Source of the DNA: Paenibacillus uliginis N3/975
Lineage (GTDB): Bacteria > Bacillota > Bacilli > Paenibacillales > Paenibacillaceae
DNA length: 64,000 nucleotides
Assembly (NCBI RefSeq): GCF_900177425.1
Contig: NZ_LT840184.1
Span: 4,380,263 to 4,444,262 of the forward strand
Direction of reading: 5' to 3'
Positions 25,346-34,388 of this stretch are shown one piece after another; position 1 is the stretch's first letter, and each line of letters starts with the position of its first letter. Below the pieces are notes generated by a model. It was not told where the DNA came from and searched no databases. It saw only the letters and a program-made list of their open reading frames with translations. The translations under genes and the position numbers were made by a program.

Positions 25346-25448
25346 AAAAAAAATAGAAGCACCCGGTCAGCTGGAACTCAGCTGTCCAGCAAGCGGGCGT
25401 ATGATATAAGAGGATTCTCTTATCCATACGTCCGCCGAGGTGCTTCTA
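25346..25448 (-). terminator. Branched terminator-like element after sbcC
   Basis: Minus strand: TAGAAGCACC (25439-25448) pairs perfectly with GGTGCTTCTA (25354-25363), followed by T8 (25346-25353). Inside are two further hairpins: CGTATGGATAAGAG pairing with CTCTTATATCATACG, and CAGCTG/CAGCTG. Together they could form a three-way junction. It is the only strong candidate terminator for the addB-addA-sbcD-sbcC unit, though much larger than a normal one. It could be a small structured RNA or a leader of the HIT gene. Confidence 0.65.
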
Positions 25449-25528
25449 AATAAGAATGTCGGCTTAGCTGTATTATAACAGCCCCTTGTAACTGTCTCTG
25501 TGAAAAATATCACGGGGTATAAATATGA

Positions 25529-28500
25529 TTACATCGTCTCCAAAACAATCTTCGATCCCCCGCCGGAATGTTCAGCAGGCCGTACAACCAGTTTGCGGGG
25601 CAGACGTGCCCTCAGCTCAGGCACATGGCTGATAATTCCTACTGTGAGTTGATCATTATGCAGTCTTTCCAGAGAAGTAATGACTGTATCAAGCAACTCA
25701 GGGTCTAATGTTCCAAACCCTTCATCCAAGAAAAAGAACTGGAGAGGATACTGCCCTCTGAGTTGAATTTGAGCAGATAACGCCAGCGCCAAGGAGAGGG
25801 ATGTCAGGAACGTTTCTCCACCCGACAACGTTGAAACCGGCCTGCGGACTCCCCCGTTCGCGTCATCACGAATAACAAATCCGCCTCCCGAATCGACCTC
25901 CAGAGAATATCGCTGTTTGGTAAGAAACCGCAGCCGCTCTGAAGCCGATTGACTGACTTGCATCAGCTGTTCTTCTGCAACATATTCCACGAACGCATTT
26001 CCGCGCAGACAGGATTGGAGCTTCGACAGGCGCTCTCCCTCTATGGAATGTAAACTCCGGCGTTCTTCCAGCTCCATAAACCGGATATGGCGTTGCCTGA
26101 GGTCCTCCAAATCCCGCTCAGCGCGGGCTTTCGACTGTATTGCCGCTTCATCTGCCTGCCGGCACTGTTCGAGATTTTGGCAACATTCCTGCCAATCTTC
26201 TTCACTGAACGTTGCTCCGTTCAGCTTCAGTTCGATATCCTTCAGCCGCAGTGACCATTCACGTTGCCCTTCACGGTGAGCTTGAACGTGAGCAGCACAC
26301 TTATCAGCTTCCTGTGGAGTCATGAACGCCTCAAGAACCCCTTCTTCGGTAGTAAACGGCGAGTCGCCCAGCTGGGCAAGCCATCTCTGTTCCGCCATCT
26401 TCGTGTGCTCGTCTGCGGAATCCGCGGCCTGCTTAGCAATAGCTGCCTCTTTAGTAGCCTGTTGCTTCATCTCTTCCGCCTTGCGGCGTTCCTGCCTGGA
26501 ATGCTCGGCAGCCGATCTCAAATGTTGCAGCCGCTGCTTGCATTCCTGCAGCAGTTCTTGAGCGGAACGGTCTCCTATCCACGACTGAAGCCGCTCCTCT
26601 TTCTCCTGCATTAGCTCCTGCTTGCCCTGATGCTGTGCATCCCATTGAATCAGCTGCTTCTCAAGTTCACGGATTTGACTCTCAAGATTCAACACGGTCT
26701 GCTTCTTCTCTTCCAGAAATGGTACGCTCCGGTCAAGTCCATCCTTCACGGATTCGGCTTTGGCATCCCGTTCCTGCATTTCTTTAAAGCGGAACTCCAC
26801 CGCCTGAAGATCAAGACCGGGACTACTCTCACCCCACTCTTTCATCAAAATACTAATATCTTCTCTCAATCCGCTCAGTTTTCTCCCAAACTGTTCGGAC
26901 GAAGTGCGCGCGTTCTCAGCAGAAGCCGTCCGCTTAGCCAGCTCCTGCTGCAGGGAACCAAGTTTCTGTTGATATATTGAAGTCTTTTCACGGCATTGAT
27001 GCAAAGCCTCCGCTTGTGAAGAAGCAAATGCTTTCAAGGTGGATACAAAATGCTGAAACTTTTCAAGCTCTGCAACTTGCGATAGACCGTCATTATGCTC
27101 TAGCGCTAATCCTACAGCCGCTTCGGAGAATGCAATTGTTGAGGCACTACTCTCAGATTTATCTGTCATAGAGCCTGACATCTCGTGGACTGCAGCCGGA
27201 ACGGGTAATCCCGATGCTTCGTTTAACTGCTGGCGAAGAACCAATCGCAGCTCTTGAATCTCTTCCTGTACCTGACGAAGGCGTTCCTGATGCAGTTCAC
27301 CGGATTCATCTGAGAGGGTATCTGGTTGAACCGGTGCAGGGTGATGCAAACTGCCGCATACAGGACAGGCTTCTCCATCACGAAGCTCGGAAGCCAATGA
27401 AAGCGATAAGGCGTGAAGCTGCTGTTCACGGAAGGATTCATTCATAGCTCTAGCCGCTTCTGCCGCCTTCACTGCCCCCTGATCAGCATACTCAGAAGCA
27501 TCGGCAACCGAGCGTCTAAGCTGTTCAGATTCCTGAGCAAGCTGCTCCAGCTGATGCTGTATCTCTTTTTCAATGGCTAGGGCTTCTTTCAGATCACGTT
27601 CGATGTGCTGCTGTTGTATGTTATGTTCCTTAGACTCAGCCTCCGCTTTAAATAACTGTGCTTCAGCCGTCAGGATCGATTGCCGCTTCTGCATAGCCTC
27701 ATGCAACATCTGCCGGTCCTGTGCCCTTGTCTCAAGCTGCTTCAGACCCTCCTGCAGCTCTTCACGGCGTTTTCTTCCTCTTTCAAGCAGCTCCTGTTCC
27801 TTATGAAGCTGCTCATTGATACTCTCCAATGACTTTCCAGCCTTAGACCGCTGATCATTTAGAGCGATAAGCTCAAGGTGAAGAGCATCCCTTTCCCGCT
27901 GAAGAACAGCCGCCTGTTCCAACTGCTCAGCTCGAAGTAGAAGTTTAGGCTCTTCTGCAGATAAAAGCATCTGAGCAGCGTCGTCTGCCGTACAAGCACG
28001 TTCAGCCGCTACTTCTGACTGTTCCGATTGCCTAAACAGCAGTTCCGCTTTAGCGAGCAAATTCTCATGGATTTTCGCAGATTCTCGCCGCGATTCCAGA
28101 GCAGGAATAAGCAGTTTTGCAGACGCACCAAGGTCCAGCTGCTTTTCATAACTCTTAATCTCCTCTTCACGTGCCGATAAGTCATCCAGCTTGCTTCTTA
28201 GACGGCGCTGCTCCATATCCAGTTCGCGTACTTTGCTTAAAGCTTCACTTCGATCAGCAGCTGCCTTCAAATTTTTTCTGGATTTCTCCGCATGCACCAC
28301 CGCATCCGACATCACCTTCTCGACTTCTGCTACCGCTTCCTTGCCTGCGTTCCCAAGACCTTGCTGCTCCGCTTCTACAGACTTTAATGCTCCATCGTTG
28401 TCTTTCACCCTGCGGCTAAGTTTCATGGCAAGCTGGTCACCATAGCGCTCCAGATGAAACAGCCGTTGAAGCATTTGCCGCCGTTCGCTGCCTTTCAATG

Positions 28501-28981
28501 ATAAAAACTCGGCAAATTTTCCTTGTGGAAGCACAACCGCTCTGGTGAAATCATCCATTTTCAGACCGATTTTCTCTTCAATACACCGGGTCACGTCGGC
28601 CAGCTTGTCTGCAACTACGGCCTCACCCTCGTCCGTAATTACTACAAATCGGCTGATCGTATTACTGATCGACAGTTCATTAACCCGTTTAAATCGGCGC
28701 TCCACACGGTACCGCTCCGGACCATCTGCAGAGGCCAGCTCAAAGGTAAAGGAAACAAACAAGCTGTCCTCCGAATGATTCATAATGCCCTGCGTGCCGT
28801 TAACCGCACGCTCCACCTTGCCGTACATCGCCAAAGTAATGGCGTCGAGCAATGTCGATTTACCGCTCCCCGTTGGTCCAAATATGCCGAATAATCCGGT
28901 CTCGCACAGCTGTTCAAAATCGATTTCCTGCGGTTCCCGGTAGCTTTGAAGACCGGCTACTTTAAGTAAAATCGGCTTCAT
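25529..28981 (-). CDS. sbcC: Exonuclease SbcC, ATPase subunit
   Basis: 1150-residue SMC-like ATPase of the SbcCD (Mre11-Rad50 type) nuclease, which cuts hairpins and DNA ends blocked by protein. Walker A GPTGSGKSTLLDAI at the N-terminus, zinc hook CPVCG (about residue 545) between two long Glu/Gln-rich coiled coils, then ABC signature LSGGETFLTSLSLALALS and Walker B FFLDEGFGTLDPELLD at the C-terminus. Complete. Starts in an ATGA overlap with the sbcD stop, so the subunits are translationally coupled. Confidence 0.96.
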   Translation of the reverse strand: MKPILLKVAGLQSYREPQEIDFEQLCETGLFGIFGPTGSGKSTLLDAITLAMYGKVERAVNGTQGIMNHSEDSLFVSFTFELASADGPERYRVERRFKRVNELSISNTISRFVVITDEGEAVVADKLADVTRCIEEKIGLKMDDFTRAVVLPQGKFAEFLSLKGSERRQMLQRLFHLERYGDQLAMKLSRRVKDNDGALKSVEAEQQGLGNAGKEAVAEVEKVMSDAVVHAEKSRKNLKAAADRSEALSKVRELDMEQRRLRSKLDDLSAREEEIKSYEKQLDLGASAKLLIPALESRRESAKIHENLLAKAELLFRQSEQSEVAAERACTADDAAQMLLSAEEPKLLLRAEQLEQAAVLQRERDALHLELIALNDQRSKAGKSLESINEQLHKEQELLERGRKRREELQEGLKQLETRAQDRQMLHEAMQKRQSILTAEAQLFKAEAESKEHNIQQQHIERDLKEALAIEKEIQHQLEQLAQESEQLRRSVADASEYADQGAVKAAEAARAMNESFREQQLHALSLSLASELRDGEACPVCGSLHHPAPVQPDTLSDESGELHQERLRQVQEEIQELRLVLRQQLNEASGLPVPAAVHEMSGSMTDKSESSASTIAFSEAAVGLALEHNDGLSQVAELEKFQHFVSTLKAFASSQAEALHQCREKTSIYQQKLGSLQQELAKRTASAENARTSSEQFGRKLSGLREDISILMKEWGESSPGLDLQAVEFRFKEMQERDAKAESVKDGLDRSVPFLEEKKQTVLNLESQIRELEKQLIQWDAQHQGKQELMQEKEERLQSWIGDRSAQELLQECKQRLQHLRSAAEHSRQERRKAEEMKQQATKEAAIAKQAADSADEHTKMAEQRWLAQLGDSPFTTEEGVLEAFMTPQEADKCAAHVQAHREGQREWSLRLKDIELKLNGATFSEEDWQECCQNLEQCRQADEAAIQSKARAERDLEDLRQRHIRFMELEERRSLHSIEGERLSKLQSCLRGNAFVEYVAEEQLMQVSQSASERLRFLTKQRYSLEVDSGGGFVIRDDANGGVRRPVSTLSGGETFLTSLSLALALSAQIQLRGQYPLQFFFLDEGFGTLDPELLDTVITSLERLHNDQLTVGIISHVPELRARLPRKLVVRPAEHSGGGSKIVLETM

Positions 28982-30156
28982 TCACTCACCCCCGCTTGTT
29001 CTGTTTCTTCCTCATCTACAAGCTCCAAGAAGAGGTCAACCAGGCTATCCTCCGGCTCTGCTCCTCCGGTCTGCCGCTGGTAGAACTTACGGAACAAATC
29101 AGGCAGCGGAAGCCTTGCGCGCTCCGTCTCCAGCTCCAATGCTTCCATCTCAGGGTATATCGGCCGGATGTGTACGATACCGTCCCGACTTTTGCGGAGG
29201 CGCTGAATATCTGCCATTCCCATGGCCTCGGTCAGTGAAACTTCCAGATCTATAAAAGCATCCAGATCTCGCTCTTCCTCAAGCCACCGGTACACCTCCT
29301 GCAGCCCTCCCTTCGCCTTCCAGCGAACAAGCGGACGTCCACTGCTCAAAAACAGCTCTTCAACGACCGGAGTGGTGCCAGGAGAAACATCTACCATGGT
29401 CACCGATTTAGCCTGACCCGCTTCCGAAAAGCTGTAGGCCAAAGGCGATCCGCTGTAACGGATTATCCCCTCACCTTTGACAGCCTGTGGGCGGTGAAGA
29501 TGGCCGAGGGCCGTATAACAGGCACCAACCGCAAGAGCCGAAGGATCGACCGTGTAAGCACCCCCCACCTGAATGGGACGCTCTGATTCACTCTCGAGCC
29601 CGCCGAGTACATAAATATGACTCATGGCCAGATTGACCGTCTTCGGTGAAAAATCGCGGGCCATCATCTGCATCAACTTCCCCACTCGTTCGCTGTACGC
29701 ACGGCGAAGCTCATCCTCGTTGCCGTCTGCGGTTAGCAGCTCATTCAATCTTGCCTCAGATGGATACGGGAGAGCTGCGATTTTGGCGATTTCTCCTGTT
29801 CTAGAAGCTGTTACTGTAACAGTTTCCGCCGAAGGAAGCCCAACCAAGGTAATACCGCGTTTTGCCACAAGCGGTGTCACAGACGATACCCTCTCGGGCT
29901 GATCATGGTTTCCTGCAATGACGACAAGTGGCCGTCCTCCATCTGTTAGCCGTGCCGCAGCATCATAAAACAACTGTTCCGCCGCTGCAGGCGGATTAAC
30001 GGAATCATAAACATCACCTGCCATCAATATGAGATCCGCATGCTGATCATCCGCCATCCTTACGAGCTCGTCCAAAAATGCTTCCTGCTCAGCCAAACGA
30101 CTCCGGCCTTCAAGCGTCCGGCCCAAATGCCAGTCACCCGTATGCAAAATCCGCAT
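28978..30156 (-). CDS. sbcD: Exonuclease SbcD, nuclease subunit
   Basis: 392-residue metallophosphoesterase, the Mre11-like partner of SbcC. Phosphoesterase motifs appear in order: HTGDWHLG (I), MAGDVYDS (II), VIAGNHDQP (III) and the late ALGHLHRPQ. The C-terminal part provides the capping and SbcC-binding regions. It follows addA by about 100 bases and overlaps sbcC by 4. B. subtilis has the same addB-addA-sbcD-sbcC order at another chromosomal place. Confidence 0.96.
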   Translation of the reverse strand: MRILHTGDWHLGRTLEGRSRLAEQEAFLDELVRMADDQHADLILMAGDVYDSVNPPAAAEQLFYDAAARLTDGGRPLVVIAGNHDQPERVSSVTPLVAKRGITLVGLPSAETVTVTASRTGEIAKIAALPYPSEARLNELLTADGNEDELRRAYSERVGKLMQMMARDFSPKTVNLAMSHIYVLGGLESESERPIQVGGAYTVDPSALAVGACYTALGHLHRPQAVKGEGIIRYSGSPLAYSFSEAGQAKSVTMVDVSPGTTPVVEELFLSSGRPLVRWKAKGGLQEVYRWLEEERDLDAFIDLEVSLTEAMGMADIQRLRKSRDGIVHIRPIYPEMEALELETERARLPLPDLFRKFYQRQTGGAEPEDSLVDLFLELVDEEETEQAGVSE

Positions 30157-30258
30157 AACTCCTAGTTCCCCTCTCCCACTGAAAGCTTTCTACCTGAACG
30201 CTAAATAAGCTCAAAGAATATATATAATTTTTAAAAGTTTCATAATCCATTGATAAAT

Positions 30259-33200
30259 CTATAAGAGCACTGCATGGCCCCCATCGAAAAAGTAGAGCCA
30301 TTTTTCATGGATAGGTTCACCCAAAATATCCTGAAGCGCCTTACTGTACAACTCCAGCTGAAAACGATAGTGCTCTGTTAATGTTTCGATACCTCCACGG
30401 TGTTCCACTACGCGGTCTGTTTTATAGTCCAGCAAAATCAGCTTATCATTGAACCGGAACAAGCAATCCACGATCCCTTGAATTAAGACAGTCTCATCAT
30501 CAAGAAGCTGGGCGTCCCGAATTGAGGATTCATCTGTACCTTCTGTAAAGCCAAGAAATGACAGACCTTTATAAGCTTCTGATGCCGACAGACCATAAGA
30601 GAACGGCATCTCGCGCCAGACCTGCTGCGCTTCAAGAAGCTTCACACCTACTGAAGAATGAAGGATTCCCAAAATATGTTCCGGACTTACGGCTTCAGCC
30701 TGTGCTCTCGTAATAATCTCTTTCTCCGTCAACTCCGCAATGGTCCTCTCAACGACCGAAAGATCCGTACTACTGCTGATAGGCAAATGCTGCATAACCG
30801 TATGATAAACCGTTCCGCGCTCTGCAGGAGTCAATGTGGCGGCTTCCATAAATTTGGGCCGCCGCAGATGCAGCGTGAATGAACTCGCATCCACCTGCGT
30901 CTCCTCCTGCTGCCTGCGAATTGCAGCTTCCTCTATCATGTCCAATGATGGACTATCTTGCATTGCAAGCAGCTTTTTCATTTCTGTGACGGACGTTTTC
31001 GCAGAAATCCCACTCACCGCTGCAAAGGGGTATGACCAGCTTAGACGGCGGTAAATTTCCTGTCTCATTTCCTGCACACTGCCCTTTTCATTCCAACCGA
31101 TATCGGCAACAGGCTCAAGTTTACGTAGTGCCGACTCCTTCTCGGCCCGTTCAGCTTCAAGGACCTCCTCTTCGTCCTTCACGATCGTGTTCCCGGACAA
31201 AGAATCGGATGTCTCCATATGAATGATCCAGCCAGTACTGTCCGAAGACAGAACCGTATGCTCCAGAGATTGCAATCCTGCAGCTTCCCGAAGCACTCCG
31301 GCAGATGGATGGCGTATAATGGCCGGTCCGATCCAGTCCAGATAGCTGCGTCCACGAGCCAGCATATAATCAGGTAGGAGCAGTTCAAGTGTACTGTCCG
31401 CTTGAGCCCAACCGCTCACTTTTTTCGGCAGATCCTTCACGGTTCCAACTAAAATCATCTTCTCCTTCGGTCTGGTTAGCGCCACGTAAAGTACACGCAT
31501 CTCCTCAGCCAGAAGCTCCAGCTGCGACCTGCGGCGAATCGCCAGATTCGGCAGTGTCGGATAACTGACCCGCAGCTTCTCGTCCACATATTTCGGGCCG
31601 AACCCTAGCTCTTTATGCATCAGGAAAGGAACGTTTAGATCCTGCTGATTAAAGTTTTTTGAAATTCCGGCAACAAACACAACTGGAAACTCCAAGCCTT
31701 TGCTTTTGTGAATCGTCATCAGACGAACAGCATTCCCCTGGCTCTCCGTCCCGCCTGCTGCGCCAAGATCCCCACCGTTGTCACGCAGTCGTGAGATAAA
31801 CGTCAGGAAACGGAACAAGCCTCTGGATGAAGTATCCTGTTCGTACTGGACAGCCCGGTCATACAACGCCGTCAGATTGCCTCTGCGCTGGGTGCCACCC
31901 GGCAAACCACCGATCCAGTCCAAATAGCCCGTATCACTGTAGATGCGCCATATCAGGTCACTGAGGCTTCCCTGACGGGCTTCCTTACGCCAGCTGTGGA
32001 GTCTTTCCATGAACTTCTTCAGCTTCCCAAACAGCTCAGCGGACAGTACAGGGCTCTGGTCTGAAGAGATCCCTGACTTTTCTCGGATTTGTTGAAAATC
32101 GGCCAGACCTACCGCTACCTCGGCAAGCCCCGGCAATTCTATCCCCGTAAACCAACGGCCTGTATCGATCCCTGCCCCTTGAGGCAGCCCAGGCTCGAAT
32201 GTACTAACAGCTTCTGAAAGTGCATCGTAAAACGTTCCTGATGCACAAAGGCGAACCTGTGCCAGTTCCTCTTCCGTTAATCCAACGATCGGCGACCGTA
32301 AAACAGAAGCGAGAGGAATATCCTGACGAGGATTGTCTATCACATGAAGTAAAGAAAGCATGATTTCAACTTCAATCGATTGAAAGTACCCCTTGTTCTG
32401 TTCGCCGAATGAAGGAATCCCCTCCTGCCGGAGCTCCTCCATAATTAAGGGGGCCCACACCATAGCCGAACGAAGCAGGATAACCATATCACCGTACTGC
32501 GCCGGCCTCATCGATTTAAGCTGCTTATCATACACCATCAGCGGCTTCCCATTTTCTCCGGTCATCTCCCGGATCCGACGGGCAATCGCACGAGCCTCCA
32601 GTTGTGCAGTTTCCATCTCCAGCCGCTCCGTTTCAGAAGAAATCCCTTCGATATCCGGGCCTTCCTCATCCTTCGGTTCCTCAGACTCCTGGCCAAGGCG
32701 GTCAATCAGCAGCAGTTCCGGAGCATACGGGTTTTCATCTATCTGCCCAGGTCCAGCATTTACATCGTCTTCATTCCGTACGTCTGATTGTGGGAAGGAT
32801 GCGCCGCACACGAGCTCTGCCCGTTGATCATATGCAATTTCAGCCACGGACTCATTCATGATCTGCCGAAACAGCATATTAACAGCGTCCACAACCTCCA
32901 TTCGGCTGCGGAAGTTCCGTGCGAGATCGATCCGGATTCCAGAAGAGCCCTGAAGATGCTCAGCGTTTTCAGACCCTGATGCACTTTCTGATCCGTAATT
33001 CTTGTATTTATCGAGAAATAACCCCGGCTCTGCCAATCGGAAACGGTAAATACTTTGCTTGACGTCCCCGACCATAAACCGGTTTCCGGGAAACTCCCGG
33101 GAGATCAGACGAACAATATCCTCCTGCACATTGTTGGTATCCTGATATTCGTCGAGCAGCACTTCATCAAACTGTTCGCGGTATTCCAATGCAGCATCGG

Positions 33201-34380
33201 ATGGCATAAGGTGACCCGGATCCGAGTCTGGATGCCTTAGAATCTGGAGACAATAATGCTCCAAGTCATTGAAGTCCACTGTACTCTTGGCCGCTTTGGC
33301 TGCACGGTATCTGTCAGCGAATGTAATAACCGTCTCCACCAACTCACTCATAAGCGGAGCTGCTGTCTGAAGCTCATACATAAATTCTGAGGCCGGACGC
33401 CCAAACAGAGCTGTTTTAAGCTCATTCACCGTTTTTTTCACATTGTCCCGCAGTTCCTTGACCCGTTCCTGCAATTCAGGAACCACCTCATCCTTGCGGA
33501 CGGATTTCAGTTTGCCAAAAGAAACATCCCGAAACCGATCATACAGCTGCTCCCATGGATCGTTGTTGACCGCTTCAAGCAGCGAATCCACCAATGCTCT
33601 ATCCTCATCCAAATTGGCAGCATACGGAGCTGGTCCTCCCGGCAATAGCGCTACGGAACGCGCCTGTTCAAGCAGACCCGCTGCTCCGGAAAGAGCCAGG
33701 CGCGCATCAGCAAGGATGCTCTGTACCCAGCCCGTTTCACCGAGCGCTGCTGTGTCTACCACCTGGAATTCTGCGGCGGTGTCCCGAAGCCAACGATCAG
33801 GCCAGGAATGACTGCGGGAAAAATTGTACAACCGCTGAACCAGCCGGTATAGAGCATCATCGCTGCGCTCCCCACTGAACCAGTCGGCTAGTTGCAGGAA
33901 AGTTCCTCCCTGCTCGGCATCTCCGTATTTTTCCTCAAACAATTCTTCCAAAATGTCTTGGCGCATCAGTTCTGCTTCATGCTCATTCAATATCCGGAAG
34001 CCTGGATCGAGTGGTATCAGCTGATAATAGCGCCGTATCACTTCCATACAGAAAGAGTGCAGCGTTGTGATGGAGGCACGTCCCAGCAATGCGAGTTGGC
34101 GCCGCAAATGTTCATTGTCCGGGTCGTTCTCCAGCTCTCTCTCGAGTGCTTCCCGAATACGCTCACGCATTTCGGCTGCTGCCGCTTTGGTAAATGTGGC
34201 CACGAGCAGACGGTCCACGCTGAATCCTGCGCTCCCATCCGTTATTTTGCGGATGATACGCTCGACCAGCACGGCGGTTTTACCGGAACCTGCGGCAGCG
34301 GCTACCAGGATGTCGCTCCCGCTCTTCGCGATCGCTTTCCATTGGTCATCGCTCCACATACTGCCCTCCGGCTTTGTCAT
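30259..34380 (-). CDS. addA: Helicase-nuclease AddA subunit
   Basis: About 1373 residues; UvrD-like helicase with a C-terminal RecB-type nuclease, functioning as RecBCD does in double-strand-break repair. Walker A VAAAAGSGKTAVLVERI, Walker B region VLLDEYQDTN, motif KSKGLEFPVVFVAG, and nuclease residues in LLDYKTD near the C-terminus. I choose ATG 34380 (MTKPEGSMWSDDQ), with AAGGTGA, which contains the addB stop, 8 bases upstream; the frame extends to 34431 within addB but lacks a site. Gap to addB is 8 bases. Confidence 0.96.
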   Translation of the reverse strand: MTKPEGSMWSDDQWKAIAKSGSDILVAAAAGSGKTAVLVERIIRKITDGSAGFSVDRLLVATFTKAAAAEMRERIREALERELENDPDNEHLRRQLALLGRASITTLHSFCMEVIRRYYQLIPLDPGFRILNEHEAELMRQDILEELFEEKYGDAEQGGTFLQLADWFSGERSDDALYRLVQRLYNFSRSHSWPDRWLRDTAAEFQVVDTAALGETGWVQSILADARLALSGAAGLLEQARSVALLPGGPAPYAANLDEDRALVDSLLEAVNNDPWEQLYDRFRDVSFGKLKSVRKDEVVPELQERVKELRDNVKKTVNELKTALFGRPASEFMYELQTAAPLMSELVETVITFADRYRAAKAAKSTVDFNDLEHYCLQILRHPDSDPGHLMPSDAALEYREQFDEVLLDEYQDTNNVQEDIVRLISREFPGNRFMVGDVKQSIYRFRLAEPGLFLDKYKNYGSESASGSENAEHLQGSSGIRIDLARNFRSRMEVVDAVNMLFRQIMNESVAEIAYDQRAELVCGASFPQSDVRNEDDVNAGPGQIDENPYAPELLLIDRLGQESEEPKDEEGPDIEGISSETERLEMETAQLEARAIARRIREMTGENGKPLMVYDKQLKSMRPAQYGDMVILLRSAMVWAPLIMEELRQEGIPSFGEQNKGYFQSIEVEIMLSLLHVIDNPRQDIPLASVLRSPIVGLTEEELAQVRLCASGTFYDALSEAVSTFEPGLPQGAGIDTGRWFTGIELPGLAEVAVGLADFQQIREKSGISSDQSPVLSAELFGKLKKFMERLHSWRKEARQGSLSDLIWRIYSDTGYLDWIGGLPGGTQRRGNLTALYDRAVQYEQDTSSRGLFRFLTFISRLRDNGGDLGAAGGTESQGNAVRLMTIHKSKGLEFPVVFVAGISKNFNQQDLNVPFLMHKELGFGPKYVDEKLRVSYPTLPNLAIRRRSQLELLAEEMRVLYVALTRPKEKMILVGTVKDLPKKVSGWAQADSTLELLLPDYMLARGRSYLDWIGPAIIRHPSAGVLREAAGLQSLEHTVLSSDSTGWIIHMETSDSLSGNTIVKDEEEVLEAERAEKESALRKLEPVADIGWNEKGSVQEMRQEIYRRLSWSYPFAAVSGISAKTSVTEMKKLLAMQDSPSLDMIEEAAIRRQQEETQVDASSFTLHLRRPKFMEAATLTPAERGTVYHTVMQHLPISSSTDLSVVERTIAELTEKEIITRAQAEAVSPEHILGILHSSVGVKLLEAQQVWREMPFSYGLSASEAYKGLSFLGFTEGTDESSIRDAQLLDDETVLIQGIVDCLFRFNDKLILLDYKTDRVVEHRGGIETLTEHYRFQLELYSKALQDILGEPIHEKWLYFFDGGHAVLL

Positions 34381-34388
34381 GATTCCGT

